NCBI GenBank assembly: GCA_039619475.1
Contig: CM077116.1
Coordinates: 296,836,464-296,900,463, forward strand
Length of the DNA: 64,000 bases
DNA from: Icerya purchasi
Taxonomy: Eukaryota > Arthropoda > Insecta > Hemiptera > Monophlebidae
Direction: 5' to 3'
Positions 46,589-57,812 of the stretch are shown here, one piece after another. Made by a program: the position numbers and the translations under genes. Position 1 is the first letter of the stretch. Each line of letters begins with the position of its first letter. The notes under the pieces are model-generated. The model saw only the letters and a list, made by a program, of their open reading frames with translations. It was not told where the DNA came from and ran no database searches.

Positions 46589-48025
46589 TTAAATCAATTT
46601 AAAAAGTGAAGCGTTTTTTAGAAAATCTATTACTTTTTTACACACATTATCGTCCATTGTCAATCCTGGATGAATATTATTGAGTCCAGCTCGGGCTCTG
46701 TCTGGCTGGTAGGCGTTACAATCGAACAGGAGATGTTTGATCGTCACTGGCTTGTCACACCGTTGGCACAAAGTTTGCGGTTCCTTGGAAATTAGATAAG
46801 AGTGAGTGAGGTGCGTATGTCCAATACGTATTCGAATGATCACTTGTTGTTCCCACCTGCTGTAGAGCGACAGATGTACTGTGTCAGATACAGTATTTCT
46901 CACGTTGTGAAGCTTACTGGGAGTTTGCAGCCAAATAGAGTTCCAGTAGCTGATTGACGCCTTACGGATCATCTTGGAAGCTTCAGTAAGTGTTAGCCTA
47001 TTGTCTGGCGAGAATTCGGCCGTGGTTGCAGATTTGGCCGCCTGGTCAGCTAATTCGTTTCCTTCGATACTAATATGGGCTGGTATCCAGACGAAGTTGA
47101 CGGTTTTATTGGAGGTCCTTAGCTGTTCTAGGATTTTGTGAACACTTTGTATGATAGGATTCGCAGTGAAACGGCTTCCGATGGCATTTAGGCAGGACAT
47201 AGAGTCTGAATAAATGGTGCTGTTCATGTTATCTTGTCTGTTACTTATTAATTTCAGAGTGTGGAGGATCGCCCTGGCTTCACATGTGAAGACGGAGTTG
47301 TGGTCATGTGCCCGTCGGGCCGCCAGCGTGTTGGTGTCAGAGATTACTGCATATCCGGTTTTATTGTTGATTGCCGAGCCATCGGTGTAATACTCGATAC
47401 TTGAGAGATACTTATCCCGTAGTTCGTGGAACCGCAGTCTAAGGATTTCAGGAGGCGTGGTTCGACGGTCTTGGTCGTTAAGCTGCAGATCAATCGTCAA
47501 GTCCAGTGAATGCCATGGAGGATAATAACCTAGCGATCGCTCATAGATCTCGGGAAGCGTAATCCCTAGCTGTGCAGCATAATAGAGTACCCGAATCCTC
47601 AATGGGTTCGGCGAGTTTAGTTCGCGGTGCCGGTCGAGAGCTGGATTTTTGTATATACACTGGTACGCCGGATTGTTAGTCGTTGAGGCGATAGCTGCGG
47701 CGTATTTGAGAGCGATTTCTGTGCGTCGGATGGTCAGGGGTAGGCTGTTAACAGGGCTTGTTCTAAAAGCGCCTAGGCAAATGCGACATGCAGAGTTAGC
47801 AATCGTTTGGAGAGAGTTCAAGAGTGAATCTTTTGCTGAGTCATACAAGACAGCACCGTAATCAAGTTTTGATCTTATGAGACTACGATAGATCCTTAAT
47901 AACGTCGTTGTACTGCTACTCCACTGCTTTCCAGCTAGAACCTTCAGGAGGTTTAACCGGCTCTGGCAATCTTTTTTCAGTAACTTGATGTGAGTTTTCC
48001 AGGTTAGTTTCCGGTCGATTGCTCT
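46589..48025 (-). pseudogene. LINE ORF2: RT thumb, RNase H and C-terminal domain
   Basis: Open frame of about 480 residues. RT end: DRKLTWKTHIKLLKKDCQ and LDYGAVLYDSAKDS. RNase H: EYYTDGSAINNKTGYAVI (first Asp), FTCEARAILHTLKL (Glu), TIYSDSMSCLNAIG (Asp) and FVWIPAHISIEGNELADQAA (final His/Asp region). C-terminal: IRIGHTHLTHSYLIS, then CQRC and HLLFDC, a CX2C...HX4C arrangement common to I-like ORF2 proteins. The frame is complete from the deletion junction to the natural stop at 46589. Confidence 0.85.
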
Positions 48026-48029
48026 TGTA

Positions 48030-48474
48030 TGGGGGCTTGATTGAGAACAGAGTCCCAATCAGTTTGCGTGAAATCAGGGCCGTTTGAGTTGAAGGTGAAT
48101 GTATCAGCCAATAAGTTAGCAGTTGTATGCGGTTGATCTGTAGTTTTACCAGTTGTGTCTACCAATGTGAGTGTGTGGAGAGAAGGGGATTTTCCGGAAA
48201 TACGTCTGATTTTTCCCCACACGACAGAGGAAGGTGTTTCGTTGTTAATAGTGGATGTGAAGGTGTTCCAACTATCCGTTTTACTTTGTTTAATTGTGCG
48301 TCGGGTGACCGCTCTGCATTTTTTAAAAGCTATCATGTTTTCTAGGCTCGGATTTTTTTTATAGCGACGGAAAGCCCGTGTTATACCCTGTCTTTTTCTT
48401 CTACATTTATTATCCCTGCCATTGTTACTTTCTTTTTTTTTTTTATGGGTACACCAATGAAGAGCAAAATCCCA
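48030..48474 (-). pseudogene. LINE ORF2 endonuclease-RT linker
   Basis: Reads RNKCRRKRQGITRAFRRYKK-like sequence, SKTDSWNTFTSTIN and VVWGKIRRISGKSP, the region just after the endonuclease in I-like ORF2. Joined to the RT thumb by a deletion near 48025. Confidence 0.72.
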
Positions 48475-50287
48475 AGTAGTCAATAAATGTTTGTTCTGGA
48501 CGGTGTGACGTCACAAATCCCGGAACTGTGTGAAGAGGGCAAAAAGTAACCCAATTTCTTGCACGGGCGCTGAAAATTCACCCAAGTTTTCCCCGATTTC
48601 CCCCAAATTTCCCCCACTTTACCACAATTTTCCTCAAATATCCCCTCAAATTCCTCTGTACAGGTTCCACCCATTTCCGATAGTCCGAAACAATTATAAA
48701 TTAACACAAGTATATTATTTAAAGCCTGAAACTAACCCAAGTCCCTGCCCACCCCTCCTGTCTACAGCATTACCATGATCTTTTTAATTATTTCAAAGTC
48801 TAAGTATATGTAATATAAAATTAGCCTAAGTATTTATTTTCAATGTGCAGAGAGTAGAAAGTAACCGATTATAAATTAACACAAGTATATTATTTAAAGT
48901 CTGAAACTAACCCAAGTCCCCACTCGTCCCTCCTACCCACTGCACTACCGCCATTTTTCAAAATTTAGGGCCTAAGTATGGAAATTCCAAATTTAACCCA
49001 AGTATACTATTTAAAGCCTGAAACTAACCCAAGTCTCCGCTCGCTCTTTCCACGATCCCGCGCATATATCCAACAAAGCGGTAGTCGCTGCGAAAGCATA
49101 CGTATCATTCCCGCGCACGCGTCGTCTGTACCCGATACTGCGATCTTTTTTTTTTTTTTAAATATTTCGAAGCCTAAGTATAAAAAATTCCAAAATTATC
49201 CTAAATATATTTTTTTCATTATCACATTTCCCCGTTTGTACAGGTAAATGTGGAAACACACACGCCGTCCCCGCGCATATATCCATCATAACGTTAATCA
49301 CAGTGAAAGTGCACACCCATTCCCACACATCGCGCCCTCTACTATCATGTGTATGTATTACACATGCCTTTGTGTGTAATATATGTAGCATACTTTTTAA
49401 TTTTCATTTTTCGAGGTTGGGAGGGGTAAAATTTTGCCGGAGTGATAAAAACGTTTGAATCTCAACACTTAGAACCCACAATTTAAAGGAATTTTCCGAG
49501 TCGTGCTCCGTTCCGGCATTTTTTTTTTAAATTTTATTTTTAAAGAAAATATTTGAACGTTTCATCAGTCGAATGAGAGCGGGCGAGTGTGCTGCTACGA
49601 GATGTATTATGTAAACGCGACCGCGGCTGTAATGGAAATATTTAAATGTTCCAGCAACTAGTTGAAATTGTCACCAGGTGAGATGAATTCCAGTCGTTCG
49701 TTTTGAAATTAACCAGCCGATCATCTATGCACACTCTCACACGCCACCGATAGAAACCTGTTCGCGATCGCTACAAGTTCATACACACGCACGTACACAA
49801 CACCACTTGATAAATATTTTTTCGTCTTTTTCTGCTTCCGATCTTATTTGTAATCCGTTGATTCTTTTTTTTATTATTTTTCCGTATTCTCCGTTCATTG
49901 CAAAAGCACACCATCCATTCATGCACACATATCAAGCATTATGTTAACCTCTACAAAGCTACACTGTACTATTCCACACACGCTCCGGTCGCCGTCGAAA
50001 TAAACGCCGCGATATCACTCCCACACACACACATACACACAACCACTTCATATATATTTTATTTTCGAGTCAAATTATTATAGAATTAGCCTAAGTATAA
50101 TTTTCTTTTACATTTCTGTTTACTTCTTCCGAACGTTCATAATTTTTATATTTTTTTTGTTTCTCCGATTCTAAAAATAAGTCTGTTAATGTATTAGCCA
50201 CTCTCTCCCGCGCACAGAATGATCCCTCGCACTCATCTGCTACCTATCGTTCTTATTAATTTTTTTCAAGTCTAATATTATAAAATT
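48475..50287 (+). mobile_element. Solo arm related to the giant palindrome
   Basis: Begins AGTAGTCAATAAATG directly at the end of LINE sequence, echoing the palindrome terminus AGTAGTGTRTAAATGG. The first 200 bp hold the same type of C-run-rich tract (CCCGATTTCCCCC style). 49235-50287 corresponds collinearly to 7410-8430 in the left arm with moderate divergence. The match stops abruptly at about 50287. No second, inverted arm is present downstream. It is therefore a truncated or differently organised member of the same family. Confidence 0.75.
48696..49035 (+). repeat. Three direct repeats in the solo arm
   Basis: The unit starting near AAGTATATTATTTAAAG and running through CTGAAACTAACCCAAGTC occurs at about 48705, 48880 and 48999 with slightly different spacers (about 176 and 118 bp). 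It is not present in the giant palindrome. Confidence 0.7.
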
Positions 50288-51160
50288 AGAAAATAATTTT
50301 CAAAAAAAAAAAGAACTGAAGTAAGAAAAGATTCTACTAATAATACGGGAGTAAAATGATTTACATTTTGTGTGGAAAAAATACTTACTTACCAGAAGGA
50401 ATAGAAAAAAAGGGAACGGGAAGTTTAAGAAACATTAAAATGATTATCTCGACTCGACTTGCGCACGCAATAAGAACCGAAAATCTTGGACACTATCAGA
50501 TTGTTGAAAAACTCCGCCGCTCTGTTCGGTCTAAATCTCGCGCGCAATTAGGCAACAAATGATTCGCACCGCATACAGCGTTGACGCTGATACCTTGGGG
50601 GCACAACAGCGGAAACAGTTATATAACTTTAAAGACAATCCGAAATTATCAAAACGCTAACTGTTAATCGTAGTGCCAAACCTACGACCAAGCTAGATAA
50701 TGCAGAAGATAAAACGAAAAAAAAACAAAAAACAACTAAGGAACAAGTGCACGGGAAGGTTGAACAAAAAAAAAATGTTCCTCGATATCTGATAGGGGGG
50801 TTTGTTTTGTAAGAAATAAATTCAATCGGCCTCTTATTATGTCTTCCGGCTTTATCAAGAAGATCAGTCGATAGGACAAGAGGAAATACTTAATTGGTTT
50901 TATCATTAAAAGAAATTTGCAGTAACTAGAAACAACCGGACAGAATTTAGGCCCGACATTGTAATTTAGACTATTTTTAAATACAATTTGAACTTAATCT
51001 CAGAAAATAGTGAATTACATTTGTGCTTTAGAATGATTATCTTTAATAGTTTGTTTTTTTTTATTGGCCTGAACAAATACAATTCATTTAGCCAGCAAGC
51101 GACACTATGAATAGATATGGAAAATTAATATTAACAGAAAAAGGAATAAAAAGCAGAGAA
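50288..51160. other. Unassigned; possible protein remnants on the plus strand
   Basis: A 69-codon frame at 50356-50562 (contains RTENLGHYQIVEKLRRSVRS) and coding-like stretches further on (near 50566 and 50860) have mixed, charged composition unlike the AT-rich background. No family was recognised. It follows the solo arm directly and could be interior sequence of that element or host sequence. Confidence 0.3.
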
Positions 51161-51164
51161 GGAA

Positions 51165-51345
51165 ATTTCATTCTATTCTACATTATGGCCGCAACTACAG
51201 AGTAGTGCCCACAATGATCAATGAAATTAACCAAAAAGAAAAAATAAATAAAATAAGAAATCAAAATAGGTTATCATTCTACAGTATGGCCGCAACTGCA
51301 GAGCAGTGCCCACAATGCGCAATGAAATGAATCAAGGAAAAACAA
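51165..51345 (+). repeat. Two repeat units next to the LINE 3' end
   Basis: Units at about 51165-51267 and 51268-51345 share TCTACATTATGGCCGCAACT and CAGAGCAGTGCCCACAATG-like sequence. Each contains an ACTGC-AGA-GCAGT mini-hairpin or a variant. Further units lie at 56172-56385, at the other end of the LINE. Confidence 0.75.
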
Positions 51346-51351
51346 AGAAGA

Positions 51352-54300
51352 AATTATTTATTTATTTATTTATTATTTGAATTAGCGTGCCGTGTTTAGC
51401 AACTATTGGCTAGAGGCACGGATAATTACAAGCGAATATAATAAGTTAACGAGGAGTGAAGTTATATTGTATGATATAGATTTGCTTGATGTAGGAAACG
51501 GATTAAGTTCGAAAGGATTATGGGGTCATCAGAGAGAATGGTAGATAAGGAGGAGGGAAGGTTATGTGAAAATCTGAGGGAGGAGAACTGAGGACATGGA
51601 GAACAGTTAGATTAGTGTTACAAATATTGCAGATTGGAGCCGGAGTCCTTTGCAGCAGATGGCCATGTGTGCTTTGTGTGTGTCCCAGCCGGAGTCTGGT
51701 GACAATTACATCGTCCTTTCGTCGGGTTAGGTGAGTCGTCCACGGTCGAACGTTTTGTTTGATTTGGCGAAGTTTATTGGAACACGGGACGGCCAGCCAT
51801 CGCTGGTGCCATAGTGTGGCCAAAGCCAATTTGAGATGGCGGACATAATCTGAAGCTGGTACCGGAATGTCTGGAACGGGGAGAATCGTTGCAGCTTCCT
51901 TTGCTGTTCTGTCGGCCAGCTCGTTTCCAGGAATTCCCGAGTGACTTGGAATCCAGAGGAATGATATCGCGCGAGCAGGGGCAGATATTTGTAGATTGGC
52001 AACTTCCTTCGCAATGGGGTGTTGTTTATCGTTATAGACATCGGATATGGAATTCAAAGCCGCAACGGAGTCGGAACAGATTACTACTGAATTGTCTGTT
52101 TCCTGATTCAAGAAGAACTGTAGTGCTAAGAGTATTGCGTGTAGTTCAGCCGAGAGGATGGAGAAGAATTCAGGAAGTGAGTATCGAATTAGTGCGGCAT
52201 CTCCTTTTATCACTGAACACCCTACGAAAGTGTCGAAGATAGACGCGTCCGTAAAGAGTACTGATGCATTGCGGGCATATGAAGATATCTTTGATTTAGC
52301 CTCCTCGGAGATAATATTTTCGTTGCGGCTGCAATTTAATAAATCTAGATCCACTTTAACTGGATTGTGGTCCCATGGTGAAATGACTGCGGCTGAATGA
52401 GAGATTAACTGTGGTTGCCTAGTGTTGATGGTTGATAATATCCGCTGGTAATGTGAGAGGATAGTCTCGGCTGTTTCCATTCTAGCTTGAAGAGTAATTG
52501 GAATTACACGCGGAGGTCTGAAGTTTGAGGCGATGCATTGGATGTAAAAGTTGGACGAGCGAGCCATTTGTTGAATATCTGGGGGCCATTCGGGCATCTC
52601 TGCATGTAGACTATCGATGGGAGTAGTGCGGAATGCTCCTGTAGAAAGCCGTAGAGCTGTATTATGGATGATGTTTAATGATCGTAAGTAGCTCTGGTTA
52701 CCTGTTGAGTATATCTCCGAGGCATAGTCACATTTGGATCTTATTACTGCGCGATAAATTCGAAGTAGCGAGACACGGTCTGATCCGTAAGTGGTGTGTG
52801 CGAGTTTTCTTAATAGGTTAATTTTCTGGAAGCAGGATTGTTTCAATTGCTTTATATGGGGTTTCCACGATAGAGTTTAGTCAAAAAGTAGACCGAGGTA
52901 ACGAACGGAGGAAGCTGCGACCAGCTGATTACTATCCAGGTTAATGGAAATTTTGTGTTTGCATTTTCGAATCCGACAAAAGTGAATAGCCTTGGTCTTT
53001 GAGATGGAAATTTGGAGGCCATTTTGATAGCACCATTCGGAGATTCTTGTTGTTGTTCTCTGTAATACTTTCTCTCCAATTTTTATGGTGTTGCAGTTCA
53101 CGAAAATGGTAAGATCGTCAGCAAACAGTGAGCACTGCACCGGCGGTTGTACAGCGGAGGGAATATCACTGGTAGCAATATTAAATAGGGTCGGACTGAG
53201 GACAGAGCCTTGTGGGACTTCGTTCTTTAGTGAGCGTAACGAGGAAGAGTGCTTTCCTATTCGAACGATAAATTTCCGTTCGGATAAGAAGTTACTTATA
53301 AACGATGCTAAGTTACCTCCAAGGCCCCATTTGCAGAGCTGAGCCATAATTTTTGATCTGTGAATTCTGTCGAACGCCTGGGTAAGGTCGAAGAAAACAG
53401 CTAACAGGTGAGTTTTTTGAGCTGACGACTCTATTATAGCATTATGAAGAATGTACAATGGGTGTAACGTAGAACGCCCGCTCCGGAATCCAAACTGTGA
53501 TTTATGTAGTCGGTTTTCCGAGTTTAATATTCTGTTCAGACGGCAGAGAACTATTCGTTCAAAAATTTTGCACAACACCGAGGTTAGTGATATTGGCCGA
53601 TAGCTTTCTGTGAGTGCAGGATTTTTGTTAGATTTCAAGATGGGAGTAATAATCGCTGTCTTCCAGGCCGAGGGAAAAGTGTTTTCAGTCCACATCTTGT
53701 TGTATATTTGGAGTAAGACTTGATGGGTTTCAATGGGAGCGTTTTTGAGCATGGAGATGTGTATATTGTCACTACCGGGAGCAGCTTCTTTTGTGCGTTT
53801 GATAGCTGAGGATAGTTCTTGGAGAGTGATGGGCTGGTTGTATGGCTCGTTATCACAATTAGAGTTGAAGGAAATAAGCTGTTCCGCAGTGTGCGAGTTA
53901 TCTGTACCAGTGGAAGAATGCTCATAGTGATCGGCGAAAGCAGAGATTATTTCGGTAGGATCGCTTGTTCGGAAGTTGCTGACTTTGATAGCTGCGGGAA
54001 ATAAGTTAGATGAGAGATGGTCTAAAGAGCGGATTTTTGACCACAGTAGGCTTGCTCGTGTTGATGCTGTGATTGTAGAGGTAAAATCTCTCCATGTTTT
54101 TCGCTGAGCCTGCTTGATTGTCCATTTTGCTTTTGCACGAGCTTTCCTGTAAGCTGTGTGGAGTTCAATCGTGGGGGCCGATTTTAGTTTTCTCAGTGCA
54201 CTGCGTCTGAGGCGAATGGTAGTAGCACATTCGGTCGTCCACCATGGTACTAACTTCCGTGTGGGTTGTTTGGGCGCTGGGGTGTTTGACCGTGCTGCAT

Positions 54301-56176
54301 TGAGTAGAGCTGAGGTGAAGTTATCCACTACGAAATCAATATCCTTGGTTAAGTTCAGCGAAATAGTGCGGCATTGGGCTATGTAGCGAGACCAATCAGT
54401 TTTTCTGTAATTCCAGTGAGTTATATGAGTTCCTAATGACGCTGAGCTGACGATTTTATTGACCAGCATGGGAACGTGATCACTGTCCGCGAGATCAGCA
54501 TGATGGAATACCATTAAGGAACTGGCTATTTGAGGAGATGAAATGATTAAGTCTAGTTTAGACCATGTACGAAACGCGAAATTATAGTGCGTGGGCTCCG
54601 GTGGATTTAGTATGCATAGGTTAAGAGTGTTTAGTAGATTTTCTATTAAGCGACCATTAGGATTGGTATAATTACTGTCCAGACAAGGAGTATGACAGTT
54701 GAAATCGCCAACGAGAATTATCGGTGTCGGAAGTTGTTGAATTAAAGTGAGGAAATCAGCTACAATTACAGTTTCTTGTGGAGGGAGATAGAAAGAGCAT
54801 AGAGTGAAAGGCTGGTCAAGATGGACACGAATACATAGATTTTGAAGCTCTGAATTAAGTCGGATGTACTGAAATGACAGATTTCTCCGGATTGCTAATA
54901 GGACACCCCCGTGGGCATTGCGCCCAGCTGGTGAGGGGGACTTCAGGACAGAATAAGAAGCTAGGTTTGGTATTTGATTTGTTTTGAGCCTTGTTTCTTG
55001 AAATGAGATTATTGCTGGATGATATGTAGAGATAAGCAACTTTAGTTCTTCATAATGAGCGAAAATTCCGTTGCAGTTCCAATTCAATATAAGGGAGTTC
55101 ATGATCGCAGATTTATGGATTATTGTTTACGATTTGCAATTTGGTTTGAAGTTTGTTAATTATTTTGGTGAAACGAATTTTCATTGATCTGTCCGTTAAT
55201 AAGGGGTGATTGTCCCGAAGCATTTGGATAACAGCAGGAATATCTGTGGAGAATTCAGCTGCTATGTCCTGAAGTATAGGCGCTCCTTGGCACATGTCGA
55301 CAAATAGCTGAAAATTGACAAAAGATATTGGGTAGGAGCCTTCTTTTTCCATAAATTTTTCCTCCAGTGGTTGGAATATTTGTTTCATCGAGGGCGGAGC
55401 GCTGCCTTCTGCGTCTATCTCGGCGTGAGGACTGTTAGTCTGAGGCTGATCTGGCGGGACAACTGATTTGTTTCGTTTGTTGGGCTTCTTTGGAGGTTTA
55501 AGATTCTCCGGATGGAGTTGAGGTAGATCAGAAGATTGCGAAGAGGATGATGAGAGTTGCCTTTTGATAGATCGCTGTTGTAAGTCCAAGTTGTTTTCCA
55601 GCATAAGGTCTGGAACTTTTGTAGAGGCTTGAATGCTACATTGATTGTCGCCCTCTGCGGAAGAAGATGGAGAGAGTTGTTGAGTATTTATACTTTGATT
55701 GTCTGGTTCATCTATGCTGGCTTGGTTTCCTAGGGCGTTGTGAGCCACTTGTATCTCGGACATGTCAAGACTCTCCTCATTCGGTGGTCCATCGGCGGGA
55801 ACAGAAATCTTTTTTTCAGTTTCCACATTGTGCATATTCCATGGCTGGTCAGTTGAGGGGCATGTGGAGGCTTTGTGACCTGTCGAGTTACATTTGAAAC
55901 AGACATGGTCATCGCAGGTGATGAAAATGCGGTAGTCCCGGTCATTATATGGAAGGAGAAAGGAATGAGGACATTCGATGTCTTCCAGATTCGAAACGTA
56001 GACTTGGCGTCTCCAACTCACGATGTGGCCAAATTCTTCGTCAAGTGGTTGGACTCTGAGGATCGAGATAGGCGAGGCTAATTTAAATCCAAGTTTCTCG
56101 GTTAAGTGCGATTGAAGGGCTTCATTAGGGATAACTGCTGATACATTAGATAGTACGATTTTTTTAGCAGACGTAT
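51352..56176 (-). mobile_element. Nearly intact RNase H-bearing LINE (I-like)
   Basis: Minus strand from about 56176 to an (AAAT)n tail at 51352-51378. ORF1 lies at 56192-55113 and ORF2 at 55102-51518. ORF2 is a single frame of 1195 codons with one nonsense codon (52874-52876) and a damaged extreme C-terminus. The 3' UTR includes an inverted-repeat motif GTGCCGTG...GGCACGG (51389-51423) also seen at 63579-63608. It is the best-preserved autonomous-type element in the window. Confidence 0.88.
51518..55102 (-). pseudogene. I-like LINE ORF2: endonuclease, RT and RNase H
   Basis: Start ATG 55102, 10 bp after the ORF1 stop. Endonuclease: LILNWNCNGIFAHYEELK, ISFQETRLKTN, LVGDFNCHTP and DSDHVPMLV. 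RT: AAPGSDNIHIS, SYRPISLTSVL, QFGFRSGRSTL, FFDLTQAFDRIHR, EVPQGSVLSPTLFN and SLFADDLTIF, all boxes intact. The stop at 52874-52876 falls at the Lys position after YLGLLFD. RNase H: VLFTDASIF, ILSAELHAILLAL, VVICSDSVAALNS and FLWIPSHSGIPGNELADR. The C-terminal CX2C is present (ICNICNT), but the final HxxxxC is disturbed (HVLSSPPSD), probably by an indel near 51590. A single recent nonsense change plus this defect make it inactive. Confidence 0.9.
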
Positions 56177-56192
56177 TAAAATAGGTTATCAT
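55113..56192 (-). CDS. I-like LINE ORF1 (gag-like, one zinc knuckle)
   Basis: An uninterrupted 359-codon frame. The first 95 residues form a beta-rich domain like LINE gag RNA-binding folds (RVQPLDEEFGHIVSWRRQVY). Residues 98-111 hold one CX2CX4HX4C knuckle (CFKC..H..C). Residues about 130-260 are Ser/Gln/Pro-rich and probably disordered. A conserved C-terminal domain (FVNFQLFVDMCQGAPILQDI) ends the protein. ORF2 follows after 10 bp, suggesting reinitiation. The frame start lies at the extreme 5' edge of the element, so the true Met may be a little downstream. Confidence 0.8.
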   Translation of the reverse strand: MITYFNTSAKKIVLSNVSAVIPNEALQSHLTEKLGFKLASPISILRVQPLDEEFGHIVSWRRQVYVSNLEDIECPHSFLLPYNDRDYRIFITCDDHVCFKCNSTGHKASTCPSTDQPWNMHNVETEKKISVPADGPPNEESLDMSEIQVAHNALGNQASIDEPDNQSINTQQLSPSSSAEGDNQCSIQASTKVPDLMLENNLDLQQRSIKRQLSSSSSQSSDLPQLHPENLKPPKKPNKRNKSVVPPDQPQTNSPHAEIDAEGSAPPSMKQIFQPLEEKFMEKEGSYPISFVNFQLFVDMCQGAPILQDIAAEFSTDIPAVIQMLRDNHPLLTDRSMKIRFTKIINKLQTKLQIVNNNP

Positions 56193-56385
56193 TCTACATT
56201 ATGGCCGCAACTGCAGAGCAGTGCCCACAATGCCTGATGAAACTTAACAAACAGAGATCAGATTTTTCTTTCAGAGGAGAAAACAAAAAACAAAAAAGAC
56301 AAAATGAGAAATACAAATTAAAAAATTGAAAAATTCCCATCTTACAATATGACCACAGTTGCCTGGCAATGTTCACAATGCCTGA
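56172..56385 (+). repeat. Two repeat units at the LINE 5' end
   Basis: Units at about 56172-56320 (AGGTTATCATTCTACATTAT, GCAACTGCAGAGCAGTGCC) and 56335-56385 (degraded). They match the units at 51165-51345. Either the LINE inserted into a repeat array or the units are 5' UTR monomers of the LINE. Confidence 0.7.
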
Positions 56386-56589
56386 TGGGAAAAAGAAGTT
56401 GTAAGAAAAATAAATAATTGAATAAAGAATGTAACAAATAGATTGATAAAAAATAAAATGAAATAAAACTAACTGACTTCATCAATAAAGTAATAAACTT
56501 CAATAAATAAGAAAAGGAACGAAAAAGAAAAAAAATTCTGGTTCCTTTAATAAAATCTTTCCTTAATTTTCTTTTTTCTCTATCCTGTT
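56386..56589. other. A-rich stretch, nothing recognised
   Basis: Low-complexity A-rich sequence between the repeat units and the poly-T of the next LINE. Confidence 0.4.
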
Positions 56590-57812
56590 CTTTTTTTTTT
56601 TTTTTTTTAATATTTTTTTTTTTTTTCTCTATTTACTAATATTATAATTAAATCAAAATGTTATTATTAATTATAAAGCGAACCATAATAAAAATTGCTG
56701 TATGTCCAGAACACAGTAAGTAATGAACACTATATGGAGGGAACAATCCGCATGAAATTAATTCTTTATAAAACCTTTTCCTATTGTGCTCGTATTTGTC
56801 ACAGCTGAACAGCAAATGATTAATGTCATCAATGAAGGTAGACCTAGTATGATTACTGTTGCATCCAGAGGAGTCTGCAAAATTTAGAGGCACTCGAGAA
56901 TGCCCCATACGCAATCTACAAACTAGTGTGACATACTTACGAATAAGACGACCGGGGATAGACTGTGGAATATCGAAATACCAAGGAAGCGAAGGTATAT
57001 CAGACTGAACCATATTGTAATATCTACCAGTATTCTGCCTATCTCTATAAGTTATCCAATCCTCCAAGGCAGTGGCTTGACTCCTGTGATATAAGTCTGA
57101 GGAAGGAATGAACGGGAATATAATTCCATTCAAGGCAGCGCATTTAGCCGCGGCATCAACGTCATCATTTAGCCCAATCCCGCGATGACTGGGAATCCAA
57201 CAAAAGTTTAAACAGCCATTGTTATTAATAATTTGAAGGTATTTAGTTTTGATCTCGTAAATAAGCGGGTGACATTTATAATTAAACGAACTATGATCTA
57301 GGGCGATCAGGGCACCCAGGCTATCGGAGAAAATTGTAAATTTATTATCCGGGTTAAGAACATTTAATATGAAATCAAGAGCCTTATCGATAGCCAACAG
57401 TTCGGCGGTAAAAACAGATGCATCAGGAGGAAGCTTGAATTTTTGAATTGTAACGTTAGCTACAATGAAAGCGGAACCAGTGAGACTATGGGGACCTATG
57501 AGCTTAGCACCATCTGTAAATATTTTGATGCAATCCGGATATTTGTTATTAATAAAATTATTGAACCACAGTACGGATAACGATAGATTAGTATCTTTAA
57601 TTTTCTGAACTAACGTGGTGTCAATATTTATATTTATTATATTAATGAAAAATGTATAAGAGAAATAGTGAGATGGAACCTTAGGAATAAGAGCGAGGCA
57701 ATACTTGTGATAGATCGAGATTCGTCTTGCTAATAATGGTAACTTAGAAGAAACAAATCTCCAATGGGTGCTGATAACTTTGGGTTGATGCACTAGAGAG
57801 GGGAATCGGTAA
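56590..57812 (-). mobile_element. RNase H-bearing LINE, 3' part
   Basis: Poly-T rich 3' end at about 56590-56636, then a pol C-terminal half (56648-57812) cut off at 57812 by the poly-A of the CR1-like copy. Nothing resembling its 5' part is seen beyond 61000. Confidence 0.82.
56648..57812 (-). pseudogene. LINE ORF2 C-terminal: RNase H and Cys/His tail
   Basis: Open for about 388 residues from the truncation. RNase H motifs are IKIFTDGAKLIGP (first Asp), VFTAELLAIDKALDF (Glu), FTIFSDSLGALIAL (Asp) and FCWIPSHRGIGLNDDVDAAA (last region; GN.LAD is changed to LNDDVD). The C-terminal has LVCRLRMGHSRVPLN, a single-Cys remnant and DINHLLFSCDKYEHNR. The sequence is distinct from the other RNase H copies here, so it represents another family. 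Confidence 0.83.

Larger units (their letters stand above)
46359..48474 (-). mobile_element. RNase H-bearing I-like LINE, RT core deleted
   Basis: Poly-T at 46359-46377, then a 3' UTR with an AAAAG-rich tract (46500-46560). The pol C-terminal half lies at 46589-48025 and linker sequence from the endonuclease/RT junction at 48030-48474. The RT catalytic part is missing at about 48025. The 5' side is cut at 48474, where the palindrome-related arm begins. Confidence 0.82.

Noticed and set aside
47649..48364. Plus-strand frames within the LINE at 46359-48474
   Set aside because: Antisense shadows of pol coding sequence.
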